Made by a program: the position numbers and the translations under genes
The notes under the pieces: model-generated
Told to the model about the DNA's origin: nothing
The model's input: only the letters and a program-made list of their open reading frames with translations
The model's database searches: none
NCBI RefSeq assembly: GCF_900250115.1
Contig: NZ_LT984803.1
Coordinates: forward strand, 1,515,583 to 1,579,582
DNA from: Cupriavidus taiwanensis
Lineage (GTDB): Bacteria; Pseudomonadota; Gammaproteobacteria; Burkholderiales; Burkholderiaceae
Length of the DNA stretch: 64,000 nt
Reading direction: 5' to 3'
In this document: positions 54,487 to 63,787 of the stretch, piece by piece
Numbering within the stretch: position 1 is the first letter of the stretch
Layout of the letters: each line of letters opens with the position of its first letter

Positions 54487-55470
54487 ATGCAACGCCGCCA
54501 ATTCCTCGCCCGCGCGGGCCTCGCCGCCGCCACCGCGGCCCTCGGTCTTGCCGCCGTGCCTGCCCAGGCCCAGGCCGACAAGTTCCCGCAGCGCCCGATC
54601 CGGCTGGTGATCGGCTACACCGCCGGCGGCTCCACGGATATCCCGTTCCGCGTGCTGGCCGACAACGCCTCGAAAATCCTGGGCCAGCCCGTGATCGTCG
54701 AGAACAAGCCTGGTGCCGGCGGCGTGCTGCCGGCGCAGCTGATGCAGAGCACCGCGCCCGACGGCTACACGCTGGCGCAGGTGGCCATGCCGGTCTACCG
54801 CCTGCCGTACACCACCAAGATCAACTGGGACCCGGTCAAGGACCTGAGCTACATCATCAACCTGGCCGGCTATTCGTTCGGCCTGGTGGTGCCGGCGGAT
54901 TCGCCGATCAAGACCATGCAGGACTACATCGCCTACGCCAAGGCCAACCCCGGCAAGCTGACCTACGGCTCGCCGGGCTCGATGACCACGCTGCACCTGA
55001 CCATGGAAGAGCTGGCGATGAAGCAGGGCGTGCAGTTCTCGCACATTCCGTACAAGGGCAATTCGGAATCGATGCAGGCGCTGCTGGGCGGCCACGTGAT
55101 GTCGGTGGCCGACACGCCGGCCTGGGCGCCGTACGTGGAGCAGGGCAAGCTGCGCCTGCTGTCGACCTGGGGCGAGAAGCGCTCGGCGCGCTTCCCCAAC
55201 GTGCCGACGCTGAAGGAGCTGGGCATGGGCATCGTGCAGACCTCGCCGTTCGGCCTGGTCGCGCCCAAGGGCACCGACCCGAAGATCGTGCAGAAGCTGC
55301 ATGACGCCTTCAAGAAGGCCATGGAGATGCCCAACTACCGCGAGTCGCTGGCCAAGTTCGACATGGAGCCGTTCTACATGAACACCCAGCAGTACGCGCA
55401 GTTCGCGGCCGACACCGTCAAGAAGGAAAAGGCGATCATCGAAAAGCTGGGGCTGGCCAAGCCGCAGTAA
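54487..55470 (+). CDS. Bug-type (TctC) tripartite tricarboxylate transporter substrate-binding protein
   Basis: A periplasmic receptor of 327 residues. Its signal peptide carries twin arginines followed by a hydrophobic core (MQRRQFLARAGLAAATAALGLAAVPAQAQA), similar to Tat signals. The body matches the Bug family: FPQRPIRLVIGYTAGGSTDIPFRVLADNASKILGQPVIVENKPGAGG, PDGYTLAQVAMPVYRLP, YGSPGSMTTLHLTMEEL, FSHIPYKGNSESMQALLGGHV. There are no tctA/tctB membrane genes nearby, which is common in Burkholderiales, where orphan Bug proteins are abundant. The ligand is not predictable by eye. It lies 73 bases after the esterase. Confidence 0.93.
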   Translation: MQRRQFLARAGLAAATAALGLAAVPAQAQADKFPQRPIRLVIGYTAGGSTDIPFRVLADNASKILGQPVIVENKPGAGGVLPAQLMQSTAPDGYTLAQVAMPVYRLPYTTKINWDPVKDLSYIINLAGYSFGLVVPADSPIKTMQDYIAYAKANPGKLTYGSPGSMTTLHLTMEELAMKQGVQFSHIPYKGNSESMQALLGGHVMSVADTPAWAPYVEQGKLRLLSTWGEKRSARFPNVPTLKELGMGIVQTSPFGLVAPKGTDPKIVQKLHDAFKKAMEMPNYRESLAKFDMEPFYMNTQQYAQFAADTVKKEKAIIEKLGLAKPQ

Positions 55471-55590
55471 ATCCGCAGCGATCCATCACCTTGCATGCAT
55501 CCAGGCCGCCGCGCCTGCCGGCCTCGCTCCGGCGGGCGCGGCGGCCTGGCTGCTTTGCGTCCGGCACCATCAACAAGGAAACCGACGTCC

Positions 55591-56031
55591 ATGGCCAAAG
55601 AGGAATTCCGCCATACCATCCCGCTGCGCGTGCGCTGGTCCGAAGTCGATCCGCAATCGATCGTCTTCAATGCGCACTACCTGACGTATTGCGATATCTG
55701 CGTGACCGAGTACTGGCGCGCGCTGGGCATCCGCTATCCGGAAGACGTGCTGCACGCGCACGGCGTCGATATCTTCGTGGTCAAGTCCACGCTGGAGTAC
55801 CACGCCTCGGCGCGCTTCGACGATGAGCTGGACATCCGCGGCCGCATGGCGCGGCTGGGACGGTCCAGCATGCTGTTCCGGGTGGAGATGTACCGCGGCG
55901 ACGAGCACCTGATCACCGGTGAGATCGTCTATGTGTGCGCGGATCCGGCGACGCAGAAGTCGGCGCCGATTCCGGGGGTGGTGCGGGAGGTGATCGAGGG
56001 GTATGAAGCGGTGAAGCCGGCTTCGGCTTGA
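55591..56031 (+). CDS. acyl-CoA thioesterase (YbgC / 4-hydroxybenzoyl-CoA thioesterase type)
   Basis: A hotdog-fold thioesterase of 146 residues. The catalytic region is LRVRWSEVDPQSIVFNAHYLTYCDICVTEYWRALG, where the Asp of SEVDPQ is the family nucleophile or base, followed by FVVKSTLEYHASARFDDELDIRGRM and the remaining strands. It lies 120 bases after the Bug protein gene and converges with the tetronate operon, with a paired palindromic element between. The substrate is probably a short acyl-CoA or aryl-CoA. Confidence 0.9.
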   Translation: MAKEEFRHTIPLRVRWSEVDPQSIVFNAHYLTYCDICVTEYWRALGIRYPEDVLHAHGVDIFVVKSTLEYHASARFDDELDIRGRMARLGRSSMLFRVEMYRGDEHLITGEIVYVCADPATQKSAPIPGVVREVIEGYEAVKPASA

Positions 56032-56042
56032 CCATTTCGCTT

Positions 56043-56170
56043 GTTTGCTCCCCTCTCCCGCTTGCGGGAGAGGGGCCGGGGAGAGGGCAGGCGTGTGCCT
56101 TGCGATAAGGCATCCTGGTCATCGACGTCCTGCCCTCTCCCTAACCCTCTCCCGCAAGCGGGAGAGGGGA
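56043..56170. repeat. paired palindromic intergenic element, locus 3
   Basis: The clearest copy. The left unit GTTTGCT at 56043 has a perfect 12-bp hairpin CCCCTCTCCCGC-TT-GCGGGAGAGGGG (56050-56075). The inverse right unit has an 11-bp hairpin CCCTCTCCCGC-AA-GCGGGAGAGGG (56145-56168). The inner arms GGAGAGGGCAGG and CCTGCCCTCTCC are exactly complementary. It sits between the convergent thioesterase and denD genes. Confidence 0.9.
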
Positions 56171-56221
56171 CCGGCGCTCAGAAAACGAAGAGGCGGTCGC
56201 CAATGCGAAGGGATAGTGGCC

Positions 56222-57196
56222 TTACTTCCCCACCCCCGCATCCTCCATATAAGCCCGGATCACCGCATCAAAGCTGGCATCGCTTGCGAACCCCAGCGCC
56301 AGCGCACGCTCGGCATTCCATGCCGCCGGCCACGTGCCGACGATCTTCTCGACGCGTTCCTCGCGTTGCCACGTCACCAGGTCCGCCACCGCATCGCCGG
56401 CGACGCGACGCAGCGCGTCGACCATGCCCGCGGCGGTGACCGACAGCCCCGGCAGGTTGACCACGCGGCGGTTGCCCAGGCGCTCGCCCGCCAGCTCGAT
56501 ACCATTGACCAGCGCGGCCACCGCCGCGCGCGGCGACAGCAGCCACAGTCTGGTCTCGGGCGCCACCGGGCAGTTCGCTGCCACGCCCGCCAGCGGCTCG
56601 CGGATGATGCCGCTGGCGAACGACGACGCGGCCGCGTTGGGCTTGCCCGGGCGCACGCTGATGGTAGGCAGGCGCAGCACGCGGCCGTCGACGAAGCCGC
56701 GGCGGCTGTAGTCGGACAGCAGCAGTTCGCCGATGGCCTTCTGCACGCCGTACGACGATTGCGGATTCAGCGCGGTGTCGTCCTGCACCACCGGCGGCAG
56801 CTCGCCGCCATAGACCGCGACCGAGCTGGTGAACAGCACGCGCGGCTGGTGGCCGAGTTCGCGGCAGGTTTCCAGCAGCGCGCGCGACGCGTCCAGGTTG
56901 ACGCGCATGCCGAGCTCGAAATCGGCCTCGGCCTGGCCGCTGACCACGGCGGCGAGATGGAACACCGCGCCGGTGTCCTGGTCGATGGCCTGGCGCAGCA
57001 CCGCCGGATCGGACAGGTCGCCGGTGACCACGCGCACGCGCGCATCGTCGAGGCCCTGCGGCGCGACCACGTCGAGCAGCGTCAGGCGCTTGAAGGCAAC
57101 GGCCTCGCCGTCCAGGTTCAGGGTGCCGCGTTGCAGCAGCAGCCGGGCCAGCTGCAGGCCGAGGAAGCCGGCGCCGCCGGTAATCAGTACGTTCAT
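56222..57196 (-). CDS. denD: D-erythronate dehydrogenase
   Basis: An extended SDR of 324 residues that oxidises D-erythronate to 2-oxo-tetronate with NAD(P)+. Visible are MNVLITGGAGFLGLQLARLLL (cofactor), FHLAAVVSGQAEADFELGMRVNLDAS, FTSSVAVYGGELPPVVQDD with the catalytic Ser, SYGVQKAIGELLL (Tyr-Lys) and VRPGKPNAAASSFASGIIREPL. The assignment rests on similarity to DenD and on being with otnI, otnK, otnC and ltnD, the set defined for C. necator. It is the last gene of the operon, 26 bases after otnI. Confidence 0.92.
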   Translation of the reverse strand: MNVLITGGAGFLGLQLARLLLQRGTLNLDGEAVAFKRLTLLDVVAPQGLDDARVRVVTGDLSDPAVLRQAIDQDTGAVFHLAAVVSGQAEADFELGMRVNLDASRALLETCRELGHQPRVLFTSSVAVYGGELPPVVQDDTALNPQSSYGVQKAIGELLLSDYSRRGFVDGRVLRLPTISVRPGKPNAAASSFASGIIREPLAGVAANCPVAPETRLWLLSPRAAVAALVNGIELAGERLGNRRVVNLPGLSVTAAGMVDALRRVAGDAVADLVTWQREERVEKIVGTWPAAWNAERALALGFASDASFDAVIRAYMEDAGVGK

Positions 57197-57222
57197 GGCA
57201 AGAGCTCTTCAGTGGTTTGCGA

Positions 57223-58005
57223 TCAGCGGCCGAGGTAGGGCTTGAGCCAGCCCAGGCCTTCCGACGTGCCGGCGCGCGGGCGGTATTCGCAGCCGATCCA
57301 GCCGGCATAGCCGAGCGCGTCGATGACGTCGAACAGGTAGGGGTAGTGCAGTTCGCCCAGGTCCGGCTCATGGCGCTCGGGCACGCCGGCAATCTGGATA
57401 TGGCCGATGCCGGCGAAGTCGCGCCTGAGCTTCATCGCCACATCGCCCTCGACGATCTGGCAGTGGTAGCAGTCGAACTGCACCTTCAGGTTGGGCGCGC
57501 CGACCTCCTTGCAGATCGACTGGCCGTCGTCCTGGCGGTTGAGGAAATAGCCCGGCATGTCGCGCGTATTGATCGGTTCGATCAGCACGGTCACGCCCTG
57601 CGCGGCCGCCGCCCTGGCGGCGAAGGCCAGGTTTTCCAGGTAGGCGGCGCGGCAGCGCGCGGGGGCGGCATCGGCCGGGACCAGGCCGGCCATCACGTGG
57701 ATGCGGTCGTTGCCGATCACGCCGGCGTAGTCGAGCGCGCGGCCGATGCTGCCGCGGAATTCCGCCTCGCGCCCGGGCAGCGCGGCGAGGCCTCGCTCGC
57801 CCGCCGCCCAGTCGCCCGGCGGGGCATTGAACAGCGCCTGCGCGAGGCCGTTCGCGTCGAGGCGCGCGCGCAGCTCGGCGGCGGGGTGCTCGTACGGGAA
57901 CAGGTACTCGACCGCCCGGAAGCCGTCGGCCGCGGCAGCGGCAAAGCGGTCCAGGAAGGCGTGCTCTTGGTACATCATCGACAGGTTGGCGGCAAAGCGC
58001 GGCAT
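57223..58005 (-). CDS. otnI: 2-oxo-tetronate isomerase
   Basis: A hydroxypyruvate-isomerase-like TIM barrel of 260 residues that converts 2-oxo-tetronate to 3-oxo-tetronate. Features are [75 protein letters not shown] (metal Glu), [47 protein letters not shown] and [10 protein letters not shown]. These match Hyi/OtnI proteins, and the operon context selects OtnI. It lies 26 bases after the MFS gene. Confidence 0.92.
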   Translation of the reverse strand: MPRFAANLSMMYQEHAFLDRFAAAAADGFRAVEYLFPYEHPAAELRARLDANGLAQALFNAPPGDWAAGERGLAALPGREAEFRGSIGRALDYAGVIGNDRIHVMAGLVPADAAPARCRAAYLENLAFAARAAAAQGVTVLIEPINTRDMPGYFLNRQDDGQSICKEVGAPNLKVQFDCYHCQIVEGDVAMKLRRDFAGIGHIQIAGVPERHEPDLGELHYPYLFDVIDALGYAGWIGCEYRPRAGTSEGLGWLKPYLGR

Positions 58006-58031
58006 GGGAAACTCCGGAAGCGAAAGCGGGT

Positions 58032-59396
58032 TCAGCGATTGACCAGTTTAGCGGGCGTCAGCCACACCAGCACGGCGCCCACCACCAGGATCGCCGACAG
58101 CACGTACATCGGCAGCTGCGTGCTGTGCGTCAGGTCCTTGAGCGCGCCCACCATGTACGGCGACACGAAGCCCGCCAGGTTGCCCACCGAGTTGACCACC
58201 GCGATGCCAGAGGCCGCGGCGATGCCCGACAGGAACGAGGTCGGCAGCGACCAGAACAGCGGCGCGCAGGTCAGCACGCCGGCGGCGGCCAGCGACAGCG
58301 CGGCAATCGCCACGGTCGTATTGGTGGTGAACGAGGCGGCGATGGCAAAGCCCGCCGCACCCATCAGCGCCGGCACGATCAGGTGCCAGCGGCGCTCGCG
58401 GCGCGCGTCGGCACTGTGGCCGAGGATGTTCATCACCACCACCGCGCAGAGGAACGGGATCGCCGACAGCAGGCCGATGTTGAAGTTGCCGGTCACGCCG
58501 CTGGACTTCACCAGCGTGGGCATCCAGAAGGTCAGCGCGTACTGGCCGGTGACGAAGCAGAAGTAGATCAGGCACATCCACCACACGCGGCGGTCGGCAA
58601 ACACCGCGCCCAGCGAGTGGCCATGTCCCTTGCCGGCGGCGGCGCCCGCATTGCGCTGGTCTTCCTCGATATTGCGCTTGAGCACGCGCTTCTCGTCGGC
58701 GTCGAGCCACGGGGCCTTGTCGATGCCGTCGCGCAGCACGAAGATCGTCAGCAGGCCGATCACGAACGCCGGCAGGGCCTCGAGCAGGAACATCCACTGC
58801 CAGCCGCGCATGCCGTGGGTGCCGTTGAACGCGTCCATGATCCAGCCCGACAGCGGGTTGCCGAACATGCCGGCGATGGGGATGCCGGACATGAACAGCG
58901 CGATCATCTTGGCGCGGCGGTTGGCCGGGAACCAGTAGGTCAGGTACAGGATCACGCCGGGATAGAAGCCCGCTTCGGCCAGGCCCAGCAGGAAGCGCAT
59001 CACGTAGAACTGCGTCGGCGTCTGCACGAACAGGAACAGCGCCGAGATGATGCCCCACGTGATCATGATGCGCGCGATCCAGATGCGCGCGCCGATCTTG
59101 TGCATCAGCAGGTTGCTGGGCAGCTCGAACAGGAAGTAGCCGATGAAGAAGAGTCCGGCGCCGAGGCCGAACACGGTTTCGGAGAAGGCCAGGTCCTGGC
59201 CCATCTGCAGCTTGGCGAAGCCGACGTTGACGCGGTCGAGGTAGGCGACCACGTAGCACAGCATCAGGAACGGCATGATGCGCCAGAACACCTTGCTGTA
59301 GGCACGCTTCTCGATCTGGGCGTCGGCATCGAGCCGGGCGTTGCCGCCCAGGCTGTCGAAGGCGGGCACGCTGGCCGCCGGTTGGTTGGATGGCAT
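58032..59396 (-). CDS. MFS transporter, probable tetronate importer
   Basis: A 12-helix major facilitator of 454 residues, in the anion:cation symporter group: [91 protein letters not shown] and a central loop with [20 protein letters not shown]. Members carry sugar acids such as galactonate, tartrate and phthalate. The position between otnC and otnI in the same operon makes erythronate/threonate the likely substrate, by inference. It starts 142 bases after the otnC stop. Confidence 0.88.
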   Translation of the reverse strand: MPSNQPAASVPAFDSLGGNARLDADAQIEKRAYSKVFWRIMPFLMLCYVVAYLDRVNVGFAKLQMGQDLAFSETVFGLGAGLFFIGYFLFELPSNLLMHKIGARIWIARIMITWGIISALFLFVQTPTQFYVMRFLLGLAEAGFYPGVILYLTYWFPANRRAKMIALFMSGIPIAGMFGNPLSGWIMDAFNGTHGMRGWQWMFLLEALPAFVIGLLTIFVLRDGIDKAPWLDADEKRVLKRNIEEDQRNAGAAAGKGHGHSLGAVFADRRVWWMCLIYFCFVTGQYALTFWMPTLVKSSGVTGNFNIGLLSAIPFLCAVVVMNILGHSADARRERRWHLIVPALMGAAGFAIAASFTTNTTVAIAALSLAAAGVLTCAPLFWSLPTSFLSGIAAASGIAVVNSVGNLAGFVSPYMVGALKDLTHSTQLPMYVLSAILVVGAVLVWLTPAKLVNR

Positions 59397-59538
59397 CGGT
59401 GGTCTCCGGGTATGGTGGTGGGTCTGGTCTTGTCGTAGCGGCCACGCGCGGATCGCAGGCGTGCGCGTCCCCGCGCGGTGGCCGGGGCCGCCGCGCCAGG
59501 ATCAGGCCGGGGTGGTCAGGGAAGCAGCGGGGCTGGTG

Positions 59539-60192
59539 CTACCAGCGCGCCTGGAAGGCGTCGCGCAGCTCAGCCAGGGCGCTGTCGGGCAGCGCCGCGC
59601 GGGCGGCAAAGCCCGGCACGTCTTTCATGGTCATCCATAGCTTGGCGGTCTCCTCCAGTTCTTCCAGCGCGAACGCGGCGCGCGAGACGCTGGACTCCCA
59701 CACCACCGGTCCCAGGCGCTCCAGCAGCACGCCTCGCACCTGCGCGGCCAGCGTGGCCACGCGCGCGGCCACCGCGGGATCGCCGGGGCGATGGTAGGGA
59801 ATCAGCGGGACATGGCCGACCTTCATCACGTAGTAGGGCGTGAGCGGCGGCAGTACGTCGTCGGGTTGCCAGACCCCGGCCAGCGTCAGGGCCACGAGGT
59901 GCGTCGAGTGCGTATGCACCACGGCGTGCGCCCCGGGGTTGTTGTCATAGATGGCGCGATGCAGCGTCAGGGTCTTGGACGGCTTGTCGCCCGAGACCCA
60001 GCTGCCGTCGGTAGCCACCTTGGCGACCGCGGCCGGATCCATCATGCCCAGGCAGGCATCGGTCGGCGTGATCAGCCAGCCATCGTCGAGCCGTGCGCTG
60101 ATATTGCCGGCCGAGCCGACGGTATAGCCGCGCTGGTACAGGCTGGCGCCGATGCGGCAGATCTCTTCGCGCAGCTTGCTTTCGGTGCTCAT
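59539..60192 (-). CDS. otnC: 3-oxo-tetronate 4-phosphate decarboxylase
   Basis: A class II aldolase-fold enzyme of 217 residues that turns 3-oxo-tetronate 4-phosphate into dihydroxyacetone phosphate and CO2. Motifs are GASLYQRGYTVGSAGNISARLDDGWLITPTDACLG, KTLTLHRAIYDNNPGAHAVVHTHSTHLVAL (metal His), MKVGHVPLIPYHRPGD and ERLGPVVWESSVSRAAFALEELEETAKLW. The ATG at 60192 shares a base with the otnK stop (TGATG), so the two are coupled. The longer frame overlies otnK and is rejected. Confidence 0.92.
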   Translation of the reverse strand: MSTESKLREEICRIGASLYQRGYTVGSAGNISARLDDGWLITPTDACLGMMDPAAVAKVATDGSWVSGDKPSKTLTLHRAIYDNNPGAHAVVHTHSTHLVALTLAGVWQPDDVLPPLTPYYVMKVGHVPLIPYHRPGDPAVAARVATLAAQVRGVLLERLGPVVWESSVSRAAFALEELEETAKLWMTMKDVPGFAARAALPDSALAELRDAFQARW

Positions 60193-61463
60193 CACTGGCC
60201 TCCCAGCTGGCGCAGCGCTTCGTCGAAAAAGTCCGGGCCGCCGAAGTTGCCCGACTTGAGCGCCAGCGCCAGCGGCGTGGCATCCAGCGTGACGGTGGCC
60301 GGCACGCCCGGGGCGATCTGCGCGCCGATGCGCAGCGCGCGCACGCCCAGCGCCTGCACCACCGCGCCCGAGGTCTCGCCGCCCGCCACCACGAAGCGGC
60401 GCGTGCCGCGTGCCTTCAGCGCGGCGGCGACCGTGGCCAGGCATTGCTCGACTAGGTGGCCGGCGCGCGCCACGCCCAGCTCGGCCTGCACCGCCTTGAC
60501 CTCGTCCGGGCTGGAAGTCGCATAGACCAGCACAGGCTCGTCATGCGCGGCGGCAAAGGCCAGCGCCGCGTCGGCCACGACCTCGCCGCGCGCCAGCGCG
60601 AGCGGGTCGATGCGCAGCGCCGGGCGGCCTTGCTCGAGCCAGCGTGCCACCTGGCCATTGGTCGCGCGCGAGGCGCTGCCGGCCAGCACCACGCCGGGGC
60701 CGTCGATGGCCGGCACCGCGTCGGCGTCGGCGCGCTGCGGCAGCAGGCCGGCGCGGCGGAAGTTCGCGGGCAGGCCCAGCGCGATGCCGGAGCCGCCGGT
60801 GACCAGCGGCAGGCCGGCGCAGGCCTCACCCAGCGTCAGCAGGTCGGCGTCGCAGACCGCATCGGCAATTGCCATGCGCACGCCGTCGCCGCGCAGCGCG
60901 GCGATGCGCGCGGCCGTGGCGTTTGCGCCTTGCGCGACCGCGTCATGGCGCAGCAGCCCCACCTTGTGCTTGCTCTGGCGCTGCAGCACCCGCACCAGGT
61001 TGGCATCGGTCATCGGCGTCAGCGGATGGTGCTCCATGCCCGATTCGTTCAGCAGCGCATCGCCGACGAACAGGTGGCCGCGGAAAATGGTGCGGCCGTT
61101 CTCGGGGAAGGCCGGGCAGGCGATGGTGAAGTCGCTGTTCAGCGCCGCCAGCAAGGCCTCGGACACCGGCCCGATATTGCCGGCGTCGGTCGAATCGAAG
61201 GTGGAGCAGTACTTGAAGACGAACTGGCGGCAGCCCTGCGCGCGCAGCCACTGCAGCGCGGCCAGCGACTCGGCCACGGCCTGGGCCGCCGGCACGGTGC
61301 GCGACTTGAGCGCGACCACCACCGCGTCGGCGCTGCCGATATCGGCCATGGATCCGGGCACGCCGATGGTCTGCACGGTACGCATGCCATTGCGCACCAG
61401 CGTGTTGGCGAGGTCGGTGGCGCCGGTAAAGTCGTCGGCGATACAACCAAGGAGGGCGGTCAT
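60192..61463 (-). CDS. otnK: 3-oxo-tetronate kinase (DUF1537 / four-carbon acid sugar kinase)
   Basis: It phosphorylates 3-oxo-tetronate at C4. The 423-residue product has the N-terminal sugar-binding domain LGCIADDFTGATDLANTLVRNGMRTVQTIG, FKYCSTFDSTDAGNIGPVSEALL and CPAFPENGRTIFRGHLFVGDALLNESGMEHHPLTPM. The C-terminal nucleotide domain has GPGVVLAGSASRATNGQVARWL and RRFVVAGGETSGAVVQALG. This is the founding pathway context for the DUF1537 kinases. It is 12 bases after ltnD and overlaps otnC by one base. Confidence 0.94.
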   Translation of the reverse strand: MTALLGCIADDFTGATDLANTLVRNGMRTVQTIGVPGSMADIGSADAVVVALKSRTVPAAQAVAESLAALQWLRAQGCRQFVFKYCSTFDSTDAGNIGPVSEALLAALNSDFTIACPAFPENGRTIFRGHLFVGDALLNESGMEHHPLTPMTDANLVRVLQRQSKHKVGLLRHDAVAQGANATAARIAALRGDGVRMAIADAVCDADLLTLGEACAGLPLVTGGSGIALGLPANFRRAGLLPQRADADAVPAIDGPGVVLAGSASRATNGQVARWLEQGRPALRIDPLALARGEVVADAALAFAAAHDEPVLVYATSSPDEVKAVQAELGVARAGHLVEQCLATVAAALKARGTRRFVVAGGETSGAVVQALGVRALRIGAQIAPGVPATVTLDATPLALALKSGNFGGPDFFDEALRQLGGQ

Positions 61464-61475
61464 GGTTCCGGCTCC

Positions 61476-62369
61476 TTATTCAGCCTGGCCCGGCAGTTCG
61501 ATGCCCGGGAAGATCTTGATCACCGCCGAATCGTCCTCGCCGCCATGGCCGGCGGTGGACGCCATCATGAACATCTGGTGCGCGGCCGCCGACAGCGGCA
61601 GCGGGAATTTGCTGGTGCGTGCGGTGTCGAGCACCATGCCCAGGTCCTTGACAAAGATGTCGACCGCCGAAAGCGGCGTGTAGTCGCCCTTCAGGATATG
61701 CGGCACGCGGTTCTCGAACATCCACGAGTTGCCGGCGCTGTGGGTGATCACGTCATAGAGCGCGTCCGGGTCCACGCCTTCGCGCAGGCCCAGCGCCATC
61801 GCTTCGGCGGCGGCGGCGATATGCACGCCGGCGAGCAACTGGTTGATGATCTTGACCCTGGAGCCGGCGCCGTGCGCGGCACCCAGGCGATACACCTTGC
61901 CGGCGATGGCGGCCAGCACGTCCTCGGCGAGCGCATAGGCTTCGGCGGGGCCGGAGGTCATCATGGTCATCTCGCCGCTGGCGGCGCGCGCGGCACCGCC
62001 CGAGACCGGCGCGTCGAGCATCAGCAGGCCTTTTTCGGCGAGGCGCTGTGCCAGGGTCTCGGCAAAGCCGGGCGGCACCGTGGCGCTGGCGATCACCAGC
62101 TTGCCCGGCTGCATCGCCGCCACGGCACCGTCGGCGCCGAACAGCACGGCCTCGGTCTGCTGCGCGTTGACCACCAGCGTCAGCACCACCTCGCAGTGGC
62201 TGCCCAGTTCGGCGGGCGAGGCGCACGGCACGCCGCCGGCATCGGCAAAGCGCTGCAGCACTTCGGCACGCAGGTCGCAGGCATGCACGTTGAAACCGGC
62301 CCGCAGCAGCGACTGCGCGACACCAAAGCCCATGGCACCAAGGCCGATGACGCCGATATTCCTGGACAT
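61476..62369 (-). CDS. ltnD: L-threonate dehydrogenase
   Basis: A 3-hydroxyisobutyrate dehydrogenase-family enzyme of 297 residues that oxidises L-threonate to 2-oxo-tetronate with NAD+. Motifs are NIGVIGLGAMGFGVAQSLLRAGFNVHACD (NAD fold; Asp suits NAD), LDAPVSGGAARAASGEMTMMTSG (substrate loop), the catalytic lysine in AGSRVKIINQLLAG, and FVKDLGMVLDTA. It is the first enzyme gene after the regulator, 48 bases downstream of it. The specific assignment to threonate comes from the operon; the family alone would allow tartronate semialdehyde or other substrates. Confidence 0.92.
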   Translation of the reverse strand: MSRNIGVIGLGAMGFGVAQSLLRAGFNVHACDLRAEVLQRFADAGGVPCASPAELGSHCEVVLTLVVNAQQTEAVLFGADGAVAAMQPGKLVIASATVPPGFAETLAQRLAEKGLLMLDAPVSGGAARAASGEMTMMTSGPAEAYALAEDVLAAIAGKVYRLGAAHGAGSRVKIINQLLAGVHIAAAAEAMALGLREGVDPDALYDVITHSAGNSWMFENRVPHILKGDYTPLSAVDIFVKDLGMVLDTARTSKFPLPLSAAAHQMFMMASTAGHGGEDDSAVIKIFPGIELPGQAE

Positions 62370-62417
62370 AGGGACTCCCTGAAACAGATTCGGATGATTC
62401 GGTGCTAGCGGCGCGCT

Positions 62418-63164
62418 TCAGTTGGTGGCGCCGCGCTGGTTACCGCTCTTGTCGCCGCTCTCGTCGGCGCCCAGCTGGGCCAGCCGGTGCGCGGCGTTGT
62501 ACATGTGGTTCTGCGCGGCATTGCGCGCGGCCAGCGGGTCACCGGCGCGGATCGCGGCGACGATGGCCTGGTGTTCCTCGCGCACCTGGCGCGAAAAGTC
62601 CGCGCGCCGCGCCTCGTTGGTGCGGGTCACGCGCGTGGCGGCTTCCAGGTACTGGCTCAGGAATTCGAGCGTCTTGAGGAAATAAGGGTTGCCGGTCGCT
62701 TCGGCGATGGCGCGGTGGAAGCCCACGTCCTCGGCGACGCCGTCGCCACCCTGCGCCACCACCTCGTCGAGCCGGGCCAGCGCGGCGTCGATCGCCGCCA
62801 TCGAGGCATCGGTGCGGCGCCGGGCCGCCTGCGCGGCGACCTCGGCCTCGATCGCCCGGCGCAGCTCGACGATCTGCAGCACGGATTCCAGCGTGCCGGT
62901 GTCGGTGTAGTCGATGCGCAGCGGCCGGATGCCGGCCTGCAGCGTCACGAACACGCCGCTGCCCTGGCGCGACTCGACCACGCCTTCGTATTTGAGCCGG
63001 GAGATGGCCTCGCGCACCACGGTGCGGCTGACGCCGAACTCTTCGGACAGCACCGCCTCGGTCGGCAGCTTGGCGCCGCGGGCGAAGGCGCCGCTCTGGA
63101 TCTTGTCCAGCAGCTGTTCGGCGACGTTGTCGGTCAGGGCACGGGCAGGGACTTTCTGGAACAC
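62418..63164 (-). CDS. FadR/GntR family (FCD) regulator of the tetronate operon
   Basis: A 248-residue regulator. The N-terminal winged helix reads AEQLLDKIQSGAFARGAKLPTEAVLSEEFGVSRTVVREAISRLKYEGVVESRQGSGVFV. The C-terminal FCD domain reads VLQIVELRRAIEAEVAAQAARRRT, FHRAIAEATGNPYFLKTLEFL and EHQAIVAAIRAGDPLAARNAAQNHMYNA, with metal-type Asp/His positions visible. It is the first gene of the minus-strand tetronate operon, 48 bases before ltnD, so it is probably autoregulated. Effectors are likely tetronates or their oxo forms, by inference. Confidence 0.9.
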   Translation of the reverse strand: MFQKVPARALTDNVAEQLLDKIQSGAFARGAKLPTEAVLSEEFGVSRTVVREAISRLKYEGVVESRQGSGVFVTLQAGIRPLRIDYTDTGTLESVLQIVELRRAIEAEVAAQAARRRTDASMAAIDAALARLDEVVAQGGDGVAEDVGFHRAIAEATGNPYFLKTLEFLSQYLEAATRVTRTNEARRADFSRQVREEHQAIVAAIRAGDPLAARNAAQNHMYNAAHRLAQLGADESGDKSGNQRGATN

Positions 63165-63194
63165 GGCAAGTTTCCCGGTGATGCGGTAATCAGG

Positions 63195-63205
63195 TCATCA
63201 TACAA
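63195..63205 (-). promoter_or_regulatory. candidate FCD-regulator operator of the tetronate operon
   Basis: On the minus strand TTGTATGATGA fits the FadR-subfamily half-conserved site TNGTNNNACNA with one mismatch (T for C). It is 30 bases upstream of the regulator start, where an autoregulatory operator would be expected. Confidence 0.35.
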
Positions 63206-63358
63206 ATTTGCTATACGGCTGCCGATCCCAGGTAAACCCTGACATGGTGCAGATGGACAGGGAATAGTGCGGACAGCGCTCCACATTGGTGCGGCTGCTA
63301 TGGGTCCGGTCCTGGCGTATCATTGGCGCCCGCCTTCCACTTGCCCGCTTTCACCGCC

Positions 63359-63787
63359 ATGCCCGCCACAGTGCTGATCTGTCCCTGGTCCGAAGCCCGC
63401 GAACGCGCGCGCGCCATCCGCTACAACGTTTTTGTCGAGGAGCAGGGTGTGCCGGTGGAACTGGAGTGGGACGAATGGGACGAGCCCAGCTGGCACGCGC
63501 TGGCGCTGGCCGACGACGGCACGCCACTGGCCACCGGCCGGCTGCTGCCCGACGGCCATATCGGCCGCATGGCGGTGCTGAAGCCGGCGCGCGGCAGCGG
63601 CGTCGGCGCGCTGGTGCTGGAGGCGCTGATGCGCAAGGCCGAACAGCTGGGGTATCCGGAACTGGTGCTCAACGCGCAGACCCACGCGGCGCCGTTCTAC
63701 GCGCGCGTGGGCTTCGAGCAGGTGGGGCCGGAATTCGAAGAGGCGGGCATCCCGCACGTGGAGATGCGCAAGCGCCTGCCGGGATAA
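63359..63787 (+). CDS. GNAT family N-acetyltransferase
   Basis: A 142-residue acetyltransferase of the YjcF/ElaA-like type: CPWSEARERARAIRYNVFVEEQGVPVELEWDEWDEPSWHALALADDG, then the acetyl-CoA loop GHIGRMAVLKPARGSGVGALVLEALMRKAEQLGYPELVLNAQTHAAPFYARVGFEQVG (RGSGVG is the pyrophosphate loop, FYARVGF the conserved end motif). The substrate is unknown. The ATG at 63359 gives the family start; an in-frame TTG at 63323 is less likely. The stop codon TAA lies inside the first unit of an octanucleotide repeat. Confidence 0.9.
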   Translation: MPATVLICPWSEARERARAIRYNVFVEEQGVPVELEWDEWDEPSWHALALADDGTPLATGRLLPDGHIGRMAVLKPARGSGVGALVLEALMRKAEQLGYPELVLNAQTHAAPFYARVGFEQVGPEFEEAGIPHVEMRKRLPG

